Shown here one piece after another: positions 47,273 through 64,000 of a stretch of DNA of 64,000 bases. The notes beneath the pieces were generated by a model. The model worked only from the letters and a program-made list of their open reading frames with translations, made no database searches and was not told where the DNA came from. Position 1 is the stretch's first letter, and each line of letters starts with the position of its first letter. Where the stretch lies: assembly GCA_021527695.1 (NCBI GenBank), contig JAKFAO010000004.1:847001-911000 (forward strand). Reading direction: 5' to 3'. The position numbers were made by a program, and so were the translations under genes. The stretch is from Naematelia aurantialba (lineage: Eukaryota > Basidiomycota > Tremellomycetes > Tremellales > Naemateliaceae).

Positions 47273-47737
47273 TCGCTGCCGTTCCTGGGATACCGGTGAG
47301 GGGAGCGTCCTTGCAGTCGTGGTGGGGTTGGGTTGGATTGTAGTAGCAGTTGGAGTTGGAGTGGCAGTAGCAGTTTCAGCTGCCGCGTCGTGGTGGTGGT
47401 AGGAGTGGTGTTGTAGTTGCGGTGGGCGCTCCGTGGACGCAGCGACGTGCCCGACTTTGCTACACGACGTTTACGACTGTGACGCCTTGACGATCTATGC
47501 ATAGACACGGTGACGTATTTCCATGCCCACGCCAGTCAAGCCTGTGTCACTTTACGGGGTTGACTGGGGCTAGTGCTTGAACATCTTCGATGGCATACAT
47601 ATATATGCACTACTGACGACCATATACTAGCACATGGATACATTATACATCACACATCACATCACCCGTCGCATCACACATCACCACATCAGCACTGACC
47701 TACCCATACAACTTTTCACCACAGCTGCATATCCCAC
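47273..47737. other. Convergent intergenic region with catcacac repeats
   Basis: No gene is supported. A (catcacacatcac)-type repeat occurs at 47648-47695, and gttggagttggagtggcagtagcag-like short repeats at about 47330-47375. An AT-rich patch near 47598 (atacatatatatgc) may belong to 3' processing. Confidence 0.5.
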
Positions 47738-53088
<5,351 letters not shown>

Positions 53089-53449
53089 GGTGCGCGAGGG
53101 GCTGGAGAGTGACCTGGCCGATTGTGGATGGGTCGGTCCGCAACCCGCGGCGGTCTGTACGTTGTGGTGGGTGTAGCTGCGTGTTACAACATACGAAATA
53201 CGAGCCTAGGTCTATAAATTCGTGCGACTACACGAAGCTGATGATGAATCAATGAGCATGGGGAGGTCAAAAGGAAAGATCGCATCTATAGTGGGGTCTA
53301 CGCCGAACTTGGAACCGGGCGGCGGACACGCGCAGCTGGTGGCGCGCCTAATTTCGACTTGGCTCATCGGCCGACCTGGGCGATGGCATGCCTATTTGAA
53401 TGTACATGGCTTTGTGTAACCCTTCGATGCAAGTACATAACTGCAATTC
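53089..53449. promoter_or_regulatory. Upstream region of the KDM4/dihydrofolate synthase gene
   Basis: This 361-bp spacer lies between IRC3 (3' end) and the KDM4 start, both on the minus strand. No gene is seen. A GC-rich patch (gggcggcggacacgcgcag) lies near 53320. It should contain the KDM4 promoter. Confidence 0.4.
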
Positions 53450-56038
53450 TCATGAGGACAAGGGCAAGGGCAGGTCGCTCTGAGCCTGTTCTTCCACCTT
53501 GATCCTTTTCGCATCGATCTTCGCCTGCCTCCGCGCCTCCCGAGCTTGCTGTTTGCTCTGTGGACATATCAGTATACACTCGGGGTGCGAGATGTAGCAA
53601 CCGACCCTAAATCCCTTCGCACCATGCTTGATCCCAGCGAGATAAGATGCCACCTCCCCAGCTGTTAAAGACTTGATTGGGACTTCGCGACCATTTGCAC
53701 GAAGTGTCAACGAGGTTTCATCGCCTGCCTGAGCGTTTTCGCCTTCTTTATGCTTTATCTTGGCGAGCTTGACGAGGTAAGCGATCGCTTTTTCAGAGGC
53801 AGGCCTCGAGCGCCAAGGATGCCGTCGGGCCAATCTAGGCCCCTCGTCAGCTACTATTATAGCCGAAAAGGCAGTACTCACATCTGAGCAGTGTCGAACC
53901 CCAACACCCGTGTGGCTATGCCATCTCCAGCCTGTATTGCCCTCTCCAGCGAATCGGCGTAGCCCTCGGTCTTGGTCACGGGATAATACTTCCCAGCCGC
54001 CAATTCCCGGGGAATTTGTCGGGTACTCGTGATGACAAACTTTCCAGGGTTATCCGAGTCGGTGTTTGGCTTGACCGATATCCAGCCTGTTTGCATCAAG
54101 TCCAGCACGTATTTGTCGTGCCCACAAACAACCTGAGAAGACCTTAGCTCGATCGCGCTGGCAGCTTCGACAAATTCACCCAAGCATTCCTGGTCAACCT
54201 GTTGAGCAGCCGACTTCGGTTTTCTCCAGATCCATTGATGCCGAACGGGTCCATCTCGTCAATATAGGTTACACGATAGTCGGCATCGTTGTTCTCCCCA
54301 ATTTCAGAGTCTTCGTCTTGCGCTTCTGTTAGGTGTCAGCTGAGACTCGATTGAGCAAAATGCACGGACTCACGTTTTGCGGTCACCTCTCCGCGCTCCT
54401 TGAATGACTGTCCGAGTTCTTCATGTTCGATTCCGAGGAGCGTTGGCGTTACAAGTAAGCCATCAGACATGCTGTCCACGACATCGATGATATGACAATT
54501 CTCCTTGCCGGTTTCGGGAGACAGTCTCAGTCCGCGACCGATCATTTGAGCCAATAGATTCTTGCTCCGCGTAGGACGAGCAAGCACGATGCAATCAATC
54601 TGCCTTCGTCAGCTTTCGGAGGTTCAAAAGCAGGAAAGCACATACAGCTGGAATATCCGCGCCTTCGGTCAAAACTTCACAGTTGAGCAGTACTGGGAAC
54701 TCGCCATTTCCGAACGCTTCGATCGTCTGCTTTCGCGCTTGGGGCTGCGACAAGCTCGACACTGACCGCGCATCGATGCCCGCATCTCGGAATGCCTGTG
54801 TCAAGTTGGCGACATGTGTCAGATCGACGCAGAATATCAGGGTCGACCGCCGTTGAGAGGCCCGGAGAAGATAGGTGCGGACGATCAACTCGTTGGTCTG
54901 TAGAGTGTCCATTGTGAGAGCCAGAGATGCCGACGAGTAATCGCCGGTGCTGGAGCGCTTGACAGAGTCGAGATGCAAGTCGGCCTTTACTGTCGTCGAA
55001 ATGGCAGGTGAGAGCCTGAGACGCTTCAGCACAGACTGCCAGATCCAGAAATGGGTACGTACCATCCGTCTTGAATCATCGACGTAATTTCGCGGTGGAA
55101 GACAATGTCCTCGAAAACGGAACTCAGTGCAAGCTGGTCTGGCCGGCTGAAGGTTGCGCTGAATCCGACGATGGGTACTTTGTGTCCGTGATCGGGAGTC
55201 GTGATGGGGGAAAGGGCTGAATGGAGGCGGACCTCGTCGTTAAAGTAGTGCAGCACGCGGAGATACCTGCCGTTCTCAGGCTCCTCCCTAGCTGCCGCGC
55301 AAGACTTACGAGTCTGCGGCAGCGTGATGAGCCTCGTCTACAATAACCAACTTCAACTTTGCAGGGTTGAATTTCTGTAGCCTCTCGACGTTGAGTAGAG
55401 TCTGATACGTTGCAATGGTTCTACTCGCTTGAGCGCCAAAATGTGTCTCTACGAAGGATGACTCACACATCAGCTGCACCTGACGCCTTGCGCTTGGACT
55501 GTTCCACCTCGACTGTCCAGCTGTCCCCCAGCAGCCGCTTGACCGCCGCTTCCGCCTGATTCGCGAGTTCCACGCTGCTGACCAGAATAAATGTCCGGCC
55601 CTTGCCGTCCTCGCCCTCCGCGTCTTTCGATGGGATCCGAGGGATAAGGTCCATGAACATCCTAGTCTTGCCGCTGCCGGTTGGCGACGATACGCCTATA
55701 CGGGTCTTGCCGGATCGAAGAGCTTCCAGGCATTTCGCTACCGCGTCTTCCTGGTAGGGGCGGAGGGTGACTGCCGCGCGAGTCGTCGTCGACGAGGGCG
55801 ATGAAGCCTCATCCTTGCAGGTCTGAGCATCACTGATCGGTGATGCCAGGCCGCCTAGGACGTCGACCGGGAACGACCTGGCGAGCGAAGTAGCTCGACG
55901 GTATTGGATACCTGATGCTACCCAACTTGCTCTCCGGATGGATCGACAGTTGGTGTCAGAACCATACCAGCAAGGTATGCAAGCGGCATGTCGTACGTTT
56001 CGCAGGTGTCCACACCCACGACACAGCTTGTCTATCAT
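53450..56038 (-). CDS. IRC3: Mitochondrial superfamily 2 DNA helicase IRC3
   Basis: Irc3 is a double-strand DNA translocase that maintains mitochondrial DNA branch structures. ATG 56038 gives [14 protein letters not shown] and an Arg-rich, acidic-poor N-terminus that may be a presequence. Helicase motifs in order: [36 protein letters not shown] (Walker A), [46 protein letters not shown] (DEAH), [18 protein letters not shown] (SAT), [60 protein letters not shown]-terminal exons give [41 protein letters not shown] and TRVLGF. About seven short introns interrupt it. It shares a 248-bp divergent promoter with urease. Confidence 0.9.
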
Positions 56039-56286
56039 GACAGCATGCTGTGATGATTGGATGACAAGCCTCAAACAGAAACGTCGTGGAGACTTTTGAA
56101 CAAAATCGCAGTGGCCCTACCCACGAGCGCGGACTTTTTATGCCTTGCCGCGGTCCACTTGCTACTCTTCCCGCACAACTCTACAGCACCACAACTTTAC
56201 CTCTCCCAGCAGTCGCTCAGCAGTGTACATCAGCGTCGCGTGGGACTAGGTCTCCTGGCCTTGCCCCAGACTCGTAGCGTGCAGCC

Positions 56287-59200
56287 ATGCATCTGTCACC
56301 ACACGAACAAGTAAGTCCCGCTTCCTGGCCCGCTGCGCCGTTTCCTTCAGTTCCGCCTTGCCGACATTTTACTGACCACCGCGCAGGACAAGCTTATTCT
56401 TACCACCCTTGGGTCGCTGGCTCAGCGGCGCCTTGCTCGCGGGCTGGTACTGAACCGCAGCGAGGCAATCGCCCTCATCGCTAGCCAGCTGCACGAATTT
56501 ATCCGAGATGGCCGGCATAGCGTTGCAGAGCTGATGGACCTGGGCAAGAAGATGCTAGGAAGGCGGCATGTGATGGGTCAGCCTGCCAAGGAAGCTTGCG
56601 TCTTGTCATGGACTGACGCCATATAGAGGGAGTTGCCGAAGGGATCCACGATATCCAAGTCGAGGGCACCTTCCCGGATGGGTGTGTTTCTCAATGTTTT
56701 TGGGTATCATATCTGAAGTCTACAGGACCTTCCTCGTCACAGTCCATGACCCTATCTGCTCTGACTCGGGCGACCGTGAGTCCTCGCTCATGACACAGAG
56801 CTCTGGATATTGACCGCACCCAGTCAGCAACGCTCTCTATGCCTCCTTCCTGCCCATACCATCTGTCGACCTCTTTCCCCTGCCAGAACCTCCTGCGGGC
56901 TATCTCCGTGGCGCGGTCGTATGCGTCAAGGAGAAGATCAAGCTGAATGTGGGGCGGAAGCGCTTGCTGCTGGAAGTGAAGAATGAAGGAGACCGGCCTA
57001 TCCAAGTGAGTATCGTTCTCGGTTCCCTCTGAAATCCAGGCTGACGGGGTCAGGTCGGTTCTCACTACGCGTTCCTCGAGACAAACCCCTCTCTGGTCTT
57101 CGACCGTCTCTTGTCATATGGAATGCGCCTCGACATTGCAGCTGGGACTGCTGTCCGTTTCGAGCCGGGAGAGCGAAAGACGGTCTCGCTCGTCCAGGTC
57201 GGAGGGAAGCAGTTCTTATCCGGCGGATCGGGTCTCGGTGCTGGCCAGTTCGACGAGGCAAACAGATATGGGTCGATCAAATCAGCTGTCGAAAGTGCGG
57301 GTTTCGGGCATAAGAAGCAGGAGGTGGTCAAGGCGGCGCAGGTTCCGGAGATGGACCGGGAAGTAGTGAGTCCTCTGGCTGGAGACAATGGACATCATCT
57401 GAGGCGGTACAGTACGCGTCCATGTTTGGGCCAACAACCGGCGACCGTGTCAAGCTGGCCGACACGTCGCTCTGGGTCGAAGTGGAGAAGGACTACACGC
57501 TCTACGGCGAAGAGTGCAAGTTTGGCGGTGGTCAGTATTGCGATGCACAATATATCAAAGGGCTAAAAGTCCTCAGGCAAGGTCCTTCGAGATGGCCAGG
57601 GCCAGGCATCGAACCGCTCAGATGCCGAAGTGCTTGACTTGGTCATCACCAACGCATTGGTGATCGATTGGACCGGCATTTTCAAGGTGCGCCAGTGCGT
57701 TCCCTATGTGCTATGACTGACTTGCAGGCGGACATTGGTGTCAAGAATGGAAAGATCGTCGGCATCGGCAAGGCAGGCAACCCGGATATCATGGATGGGG
57801 TGACAGAGGGAATGGTAGTGGGCTCGAGTACCGAGACCATCGCTGGCGAGAAACACATCCTTACTGCTGGCGCCCTTGACGTGCATGTGCATTTCATCTG
57901 CCCCGATCTCTGGACAGAGGTAGGTGCGAGCCTTAGGGTTCCAAGTCAGCAGCTCATACAATCTCAGGCACTGGCATCAGGAATCACCACTGTTGTTGGA
58001 GGAGGCACCGGTCCAGCCGATGGCACAAAGGCAACAACATGCACTTCGAGCAAGTTCTATATGCACAACATGTTGGCTGCGACGGATGGCATCCCGCTCA
58101 ACTTTGGATTCACCGGCAAGGGAAATGACTCTGGAGAGAGAGCTCTAAGAGACGTGGTCGAGGCCGGTGCATGTGGTCTAAAGCTGCATGAGGATTGGGG
58201 ATCGACGCCGGAAGCTATCGATCGGGCACTCAATGTGGGAGACCAGTACGACGTACAGGTGCGCTAAACAGGCTACTGCCGCGAGATCCAACTCATCTGT
58301 CATTCAGGTCAACATCCATACTGACACTCTCAATGAGAGTGGGTACGTGGAAAGCACGTTGGCTGCGATCGGCGGGCGCACAATCCACACGTGAGTATGG
58401 GCACCATCCGAGTCGATCGAATATTAAAAGAACACAGATACCACACCGAAGGTGCAGGTGGCGGTCACGCTCCCGACATCATCGTAGTGGTGGAGCATCC
58501 GAATGTCCTGCCGTCTTCGACGAACCCGACCCGGCCATACGCCCTCAACACCCTTGACGAGCATCTTGATGTGCGTCTTGTACACGGAGGTCTGGGACTG
58601 ACGTTGTAGATGCTCATGGTCTGCCACCATCTCGATAAATCAATCCCCGAAGACATTGCATTTGCCGATTCGCGCATTCGTGCCGAGACAGTGGCGGCCG
58701 AGGACGTCCTGCAGGATACCGGGGCGATATCGATGATCAGCAGTGACAGCCAAGCCATGGGGCGGATTGGCGAGGTCATCGCGAGGACTTGGCGAACGGC
58801 AGCGAAGATGAGGGAAGTCCGCGGATCTCTCGAGGGCGATGCAGAGGGCCGGGATAACGCCAGGGTCAAGCGATACATTGCCAAGTATACCGTCAACCCG
58901 TGAGTGGTGCTGGGAATGCCGCGGCAGTCGACCATGTCTGACGTCTGACCTTCACAGCGCAATTGCTCAAGGAATGTCGCACCTCGTCGGCTCGGTAGAG
59001 CTGGGGAAGTTGGCGGACCTCGTGCTGTGGAAGCCGGAGAACTTTGGCGCGACGCCAGAGATGGTGATCAAGGGCGGTGTGATTGCGTGGAGTCAGGCAA
59101 GTGTCATGTCGCCGCCTGTATGCTTCCAATTGACGGTCGTGTTAGATGGGCGATGCGAATGCGTCGATCCCAACGGTCCAGCCGTGCTACGGGCGGCCGA

Positions 59201-59607
59201 TGTGGGGCGCGCAACCGGCCTCGGCCGCGCTCAACTCGGTGGTGTGGGTCAGCCAGGCGTCCATCGACAATGGTGGGTACCGGGGCTCTCTAATCGTCGT
59301 CCCGTCGTCCCGTCGTTCGCGTGTGGGTCCAGCTGATCCGTCGGTCGGCAGGAACGATCGAGGCGTACGGGCTGAAGAAGAAGCCAGAGGCGGTGAAGAA
59401 GTGCCGCACGATCGGCAAGAAGGACATGAAGCTGAACGACTCGATGCCGAAGATGATCGGTGAGTGTCGCGAAGCACGAGGGGCAGGCGCGCAAAGCTGA
59501 CGCGAGCAGTCGACCCAGAGACGTACGAGGTCAAGGCAGACGGCGTGCTGTGCGATGCGCCGCCGGCTACGACCCTCCCGCTGACGAAGAAGCACTTTGT
59601 GTATTGA
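56287..59607 (+). CDS. URE1: Urease (single-chain, nickel-dependent)
   Basis: Urease hydrolyses urea to ammonia and carbamate in the cytosol. The single chain combines the bacterial gamma, beta and alpha parts. Gamma-like: [62 protein letters not shown]. Beta-like: [40 protein letters not shown]. Alpha-like: [33 protein letters not shown] (first nickel His pair), [15 protein letters not shown] (carbamylated Lys), [52 protein letters not shown] (mobile flap His), [17 protein letters not shown] (nickel Asp). It ends [11 protein letters not shown]. All metal and flap residues I looked for are present. Many short introns interrupt it. Urease positivity is typical of basidiomycetous yeasts. It is divergent from IRC3. 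Confidence 0.96.
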
Positions 59608-60233
59608 GTGGGGCCCGCATGCGTGACAAAAGAGTGCAATACTAGTATATAGGAGCGATTGATACTGGGACGGAAAAATCAGCGGGTTGTACAGATATCT
59701 TCTAAACAGGATGCAGGGATAGGTATATGTCAAACACACACAAGGCAAGGGCGCGACGAAAGTGAGATGCGTGACGTCGTGAAGTTTACGGCGTGGTACG
59801 CTGCTATGCAACTATGCTGGATCTACATCCCTCACTTGTGGCTAAGATGCGAGGCAGTACACTCGCGCGCCATTGCACGCCGCACATCGCATACGATCGC
59901 ACCATCGCACGCCCAGAGAGTGCATACTAGACGGCACGATGACATGCGTTACTGGTGCAGATACATTATATGATCCTACCCGCGGTCATCCTGGACCACG
60001 TCTATCGCTGCCCTCCCACAAGGGTCACAGCGATACTGTCCGTCATGTCCACTATCAACCGAGTGACACGTACCTGTACTCGTACTGGCACTATCGAGCC
60101 CAAGGGGCACTACTAGCAAGCCCAATCAAGCCCACGGGGTACTGACTATCCAGCCCAAGGTGTACTGACTATCAAGCCCAATGCGCTCAACCCACACGTC
60201 CGAGCCCAAGGTTATCGCCGGATCGAATGATAG
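59608..60233. other. Convergent intergenic region with cagcccaagg repeats
   Basis: No gene is supported between urease and the Ser-rich protein gene. A repeat of the type agcccaagg(t/g)gtactgactatc, with degenerate copies, occupies about 60096-60215. Confidence 0.5.
60096..60215 (+). repeat. Degenerate tandem repeat around agcccaaggtgtactgacta
   Basis: Four to six degenerate units built from agccca(a/c)gg and gtactgactatc are arranged head to tail downstream of urease. Confidence 0.6.
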
Positions 60234-61756
60234 CTAAGTGATCAGCATGGCACACGGTCCCTGGCTGGCGACCCACTTTGGCGGGATCTCCGTCGGCTCC
60301 TGCTCCTGCTCTTGCTCGTCCTCGTCTGGCGCGCTGCCCATGTCCGTGTGCTGGTAGACGCTCGGTCCGCTCTCGCTCGGCGCACCGCTCGCGCGCCGCC
60401 CGCTGGCCTCGGCCCCCGCGTTCCCCGCGTTCTGCCCGTCGTACGAGGTGCGCTCAGCCTGCGCCTCGCGCTGTTTCGCAATGGCGGCGGCGGACACGCC
60501 CCCAGCGCCAGCGCCAGCGGCACCAGCACCAGCAGTAGAACCATCCTGACTGGCGCTGTATCGGCTTGAGTTGGCGTATCCTGCGCCGGCAGCCGCCAGA
60601 CCGTAGCCTCCGTCCAAGCCCTGCCCGTACGGCGGGTACGGCCCGCCGCCCACGCCGCCGACCATGTAGTCGCGCGCATCGGGCATCTGCAGCGGCGCAT
60701 GCGAGTACGGGTCGTACGCGTTGGCTGCTGCTGCGCCGGCGCCAGCGCCGACTCCCGCAGCGCCGAGACCCGCAGCCTCCTGATTCGACTCGAAGGGGAA
60801 CGGATCGACGCGAGACGACACGTTGGGTACCGACGGCGCGAGCAGGTCGAGCGGATCGGCCACCGAGTGCCGGTTCCCCGGGTCAAAGGTCTTTTCGTCA
60901 AACGCAGCCTGGTTGTGGCGTCGTCGTCGCCAGCAGAAGAAGAACAGCAGTGCGGCTATCAACGCCAGCCCGACCACACCGCCGACCACGCCGCCGACGA
61001 TGGCGCCGACATCTAGGAACGGAGTCAGTCGGGCTGGTGGTGGGGGGAAGCGCGGACAAAGGGGTAAGGGTGAAAACGGGGCAGGACGTACTGGTGCCTC
61101 CCTTTGAACCGGATGAATCTGCAGACGAGCTCCCAGTGAGGGCCGATGCCGAGACAGAGACAGACCCGTTATCGGTGACCGTGACATATCTGCGCATTGT
61201 CAGTGAGAGCTGAATCACACGGAGAGGAAGAGACACACGTATAGCTGGTGGTCCTCGAGGCAGCCGGCGAGGTCGATGTGCTAGATGTGCTAGAGGTTGT
61301 GCTGGAGGACGAGGACGAGCTGGTGGTAGAACTGGTCGTGGAGCTGGCCGTTGAGCTCGCTGTCGGGCTGCTCGAGCTGGGGCTGGGAGACGCAGACGAG
61401 GCGGTGCTCGATGTGGTGCTGGATGCTGATGCCGCCGACGCAGACGAAGACGCTGAGAAGGCCGATGCGGACTGGGATGCTGAAAAGGCAGAGGCAGAGG
61501 CCGAGACGGAACTTGAGAAGGACGACGCCGAGGCTGCCGAGGCAGACTCTGCGCTCGACACCGAAGAGAGCGACGCAGAGACAGAGGACAGGCTCGCAGA
61601 TGCCGAGTTTGGTGCAGAGCGGGACAGAGTCGCAGACGACGAGCTGGAGGGGTCAAGTGAAGGAGAGAGCGAGATGGTCGCCGAGGCAGCGATGGACGGG
61701 ACTGAGTATGGCGAGGGTGTTTGCGTTGCCGATGCAGACAATGGAGGGAACGACAT
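60234..61756 (-). CDS. Ser/Thr-rich single-pass cell-surface protein (WSC/MID2-like architecture)
   Basis: ATG 61756 begins MSFPPLSASATQTPSPYSVP and runs into about 170 residues that are mainly Ser, Ala and Thr, probably an O-mannosylated ectodomain. Splicing (SYT/YVTVTDNGSVSVSAS, then GGT/DVGAIVGG) gives one transmembrane span (VGAIVGGVVGGVVGLALIAA then LLFFFCWRRRRHN). The cytosolic tail is rich in Gly, Ala, Pro and Tyr, with an acidic end (DEDEQEQEQEP) and CAMLIT at the C-terminus. The architecture matches fungal cell-wall sensors, but no Cys-rich WSC domain is seen and the signal peptide is weak. A missed upstream exon is possible (ATG at 62209, MAL then GTGAGT). A pyrimidine-rich leader precedes the chosen ATG, supporting it. 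Ligand and pathway are unknown. Confidence 0.72.
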
Positions 61757-63333
61757 GTCAGCGGTGCTCGGTGTGGTGGGGGATGTATGCAGAGATGTCG
61801 ACGAGGCTGAGACGGAAATGAGAGGAGAGGGATGGTGTGCAAGCAGAGTGTGTATTCTAGTGCCAAAGCGTGGAAGGACGTCTGAGCGTCGAGCAAAGGC
61901 GCAGAGGGAGTGGGTGAGGGGGTGACAGAGTGAGTGGATGACAGAGTGGTGACAGAGTGAGTGGTGACAGCGACTGGACGCTCAGTGCTGGACGAGGGAC
62001 CCTTTTTAAACAAAGGTCATTCCCCTGGAAATCCAGTGCTGCCTCTCGCATGCGTCGAGGTTGCAGCTGCTCATCGTTCCCTGACCAGGCAAGCAAGCGA
62101 CGCAGCTGCGCAGGGGACGGCAGGACGGGCAACCCTGGTCGGAGGATAGGGGATAAGGGGGGCAAGGTGCCGATTCGAGTCCGAAGCAGGTCCACTCACC
62201 TAGCGCCATGGTGGATGGGTGTTTCCGGCCGCCCGCACGCGCTCGTCAACGTGTCGAGAAGTCTAGCTGTGGGTGTGTTGTAGTTGTCTCGCTGCGGGGT
62301 GTGGTGTCGGCTGCGGTGCCGGTGGGAGACGGGAGTTGGGAGATGGGAGAGGCGATGGAGGGCGAGTCGAGTGTCGAGTGTGTCGAGTTGGCCAGCGTTG
62401 GGTGGTCCGAGACACCAAGGCGAAGATTTTTTTGATCCGCAGCACGAGCAATGCTGTGCGCAGAGGGTGCAAACCACGGCGGTGATGCTACGGAGACGAG
62501 TAGGATTGCTGTCGATGCGGGAAAGCCTAGGTGATGTGTTGACGATGCACCGACGAGTAACAAGCAGTGACAGCGAGAGAGAGAGAGACGCTGCCTTCCA
62601 CGACAATGCATACGACGGGGGCCGCACCCAGAAACACGGCCAGAATATTTTGGCGGTCCATCACAATGGACGGAAGCTCGTCCAATAAAGTTGCATCGGG
62701 CCGTTGCTGCCCTGCTCTGCTCTGCCTCTGCCTCTGCTGCCGTGCTCTGCTCTGCTGCCGTGCTGCCGTGCTGCTCTGCTGCTTGCGCACCTGCCCTGCT
62801 CTACTCTGCTGCCCTCGTCCCTCGACCGTACTACGTGCTCCCAGCCCTGCCTCCTGCCTCCTACTCCCTGCGCCCTGCTTCCTGGCAGGCTTATCTCCCT
62901 TCCCCGGGTCCTCGCAGAACAGACGTTTCACCGTACCCGGGGGGTCCCGTGCTATGAGTGGGTAGAGACGGATAAAGCGCAGAGAACAGAGAGAGCAGAG
63001 AGGACGGAGAACGGGGCGGAACAAGACGGAGCACAAAGCACAGAGAGAGACCAGCCAAGAGATCCTGTATCTGGCGTGCGTAGCTGTCCCCCATTTTGAC
63101 TCTGCACTAGCGGTTTGCGGACTAGTTCTTCCCGCGTCGCCACGTAAGCCAGGGGCTTGTGAAGACTCGCGTGCGCTTGTGAATACATACAAGAGATGCC
63201 CAGACGGCGGCTGCTGCTGCTGCTGACGATGGAGAAAACACGACACCCAAGCTGTACATATGCTCTAATGTTGATGCTACACATGAACCGCCCTCCCCTC
63301 ACCTCCTTGCCACAGCATCTCGCTGCTCGCCCT
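61757..63333. other. Intergenic region upstream of the Ser-rich protein gene
   Basis: This holds the presumed promoter/5' UTR of the Ser-rich gene, with a TTTAAAAA motif near 62005-62012 (minus strand) and repeated actctgtcaccact phrases at about 61925-61975. A gctctgctctgcc pentamer-type microsatellite occurs at 62704-62815. I see no supported gene; open frames here are low-complexity shadows. Confidence 0.5.
62704..62815 (+). repeat. Degenerate TGCTC/TGCCG microsatellite
   Basis: Runs of ctgctctgctctgcctctgc and ctgccgtgctg units lie in noncoding DNA. Confidence 0.8.
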
Positions 63334-64000
63334 CTAGTACGGTAGACCATCCCCGTACCCCCCTCTGGCGCGCTTATCGTCCCTCCCTCCACCCATCAAC
63401 GGCGGACCCGGCCGCTTCATCCCCATCCCCATCCCGACCCCCATCCCGCTGCCCATCCCAACCCCCATCCCGCTGCCCATCCCGCTCGCCGTCCCGTTCC
63501 CGACCCCACTCCCCAACATGTTCATGTGCATATTTCCCCCTTGTCCCCCGCCATGCCGCTGCCCGGGATTTGAGCCCTTGCCCGCCAGCGCGAACGGCGG
63601 CGGTGGGACATTCGCCCTTCCTCCCGCTAAAGCAAAGGGCGGTGGAGGCACGCCGTTCTGATTCGGTCCACTCGCCATGCCCATGCCCATCGGTGGTGGC
63701 GGGCGATTACCGTTGCCGTTGCTGTTGTTGTTGATGCTGTTGATGTTGTTGATGTTGTTGCTGCTGCTGCTGCTGTTGTTGTTATTGCTGTATGCATTGT
63801 GATTAGGCCGGAATCCGTTATTCCCAGGTGGATAGCCGCCACCGTGGGGGCCGTTGGCAAAGTTGGGTGCGCCCGGCTGGTAAGGTCCGTTGGATGCGGA
63901 TACTGGCGTAGGATATCCATGCGCTTGGGGAGGTCGGTTGGACATATGTGGATTTTGACTCGCCCCGGGAGGGCCGGTTCCGCGGTTACCCCAAGCTGGC
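63334..64000 (-). CDS. 3' part of a low-complexity protein (Asn/Gly/Met/Pro-rich), runs off the window
   Basis: The minus-strand frame is open from the window edge (PAWGNRGTGPPGASQNPH, then MSNRPPQAHG) to a stop at 63334. It contains an Asn/Ser run, a repeated VPPPPFALAG motif (two copies), a Gly-Met repeat (GMGSGMGVGM) and the basic end GGGRDDKRARGGYGDGLPY. Such tails occur in RNA-binding and splicing factors, but no domain is visible in this portion, so I assign no function. The Met at 63945 is probably internal, since the frame stays open upstream. Confidence 0.6.
   Translation of the reverse strand, partial: PAWGNRGTGPPGASQNPHMSNRPPQAHGYPTPVSASNGPYQPGAPNFANGPHGGGYPPGNNGFRPNHNAYSNNNNSSSSSNNINNINSINNNSNGNGNRPPPPMGMGMASGPNQNGVPPPPFALAGGRANVPPPPFALAGKGSNPGQRHGGGQGGNMHMNMLGSGVGNGTASGMGSGMGVGMGSGMGVGMGMGMKRPGPPLMGGGRDDKRARGGYGDGLPY

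Noticed and set aside
47650..47700. Possible CRISPR-like or satellite array of catcacac units
   Set aside because: Units are short, directly adjacent and without spacers; this is a simple repeat in a eukaryotic genome.

Overview
This 64 kb window is nuclear chromosomal DNA of a fungus, most likely a basidiomycetous yeast of the Tremellomycetes (Cryptococcus/Trichosporon relatives). The call is inferred from many short GT-AG introns (about 45-90 nt), a compact gene-dense layout on both strands, a single-chain urease, a glutaminyl-peptide cyclase, and protein sequences that read like Cryptococcus-type orthologues. I saw no rRNA, tRNA, CRISPR array, virus or complete transposon. All gene models were spliced by eye from both strands.

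Layout. 0-9 kb: an IVY1-like membrane-binding protein (-), sterol reductase ERG4 (-), mitochondrial ribosomal protein bL19m (+) and a PP2A B56 regulatory subunit (-). 9-17 kb: a run of plus-strand genes, namely QCR9 (complex III), glutaminyl-peptide cyclotransferase, a mannose-6-phosphate-receptor-type membrane protein, the complex I 49 kDa subunit and a small probable mitochondrial protein. 17-24 kb: a lysine-rich conserved protein (-), a short-chain dehydrogenase (-), the ribosome-assembly Brix protein SSF1 (+) and the prenylcysteine methyltransferase STE14 (-). 24-33 kb: the NuA4 scaffold EAF1/VID21 (+) and glycine decarboxylase GCV2 (-). 33-43 kb: an acidic unknown protein (-), a PIN-like/RGG protein (-), and the respiratory assembly factors COA1 (+) and CBP3 (-). 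43-48 kb: the replication regulator SLD2 (+) and an unknown membrane protein (+). 48-56 kb: a KDM4-type JmjN/JmjC/PHD protein whose spliced frame continues into dihydrofolate synthase (-), then the mitochondrial helicase IRC3 (-). 56-64 kb: urease (+), a Ser-rich single-pass surface protein (-) and the 3' end of a low-complexity protein (-) that runs off the window.

The most unusual item is the KDM4/dihydrofolate synthase frame at 47738-53088. No in-frame stop separates the two moieties, and a 45-nt intron at the junction carries a stop if retained, so splicing could choose between a stand-alone chromatin protein and a chromatin-folate fusion. The glutaminyl cyclase gene has a similar optional last intron, whose removal would leave a C-terminal ADEL. 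Eight of about 26 genes are known or predicted to act in mitochondria. Seven divergent gene pairs occur, five of them separated by only about 240-280 bp.
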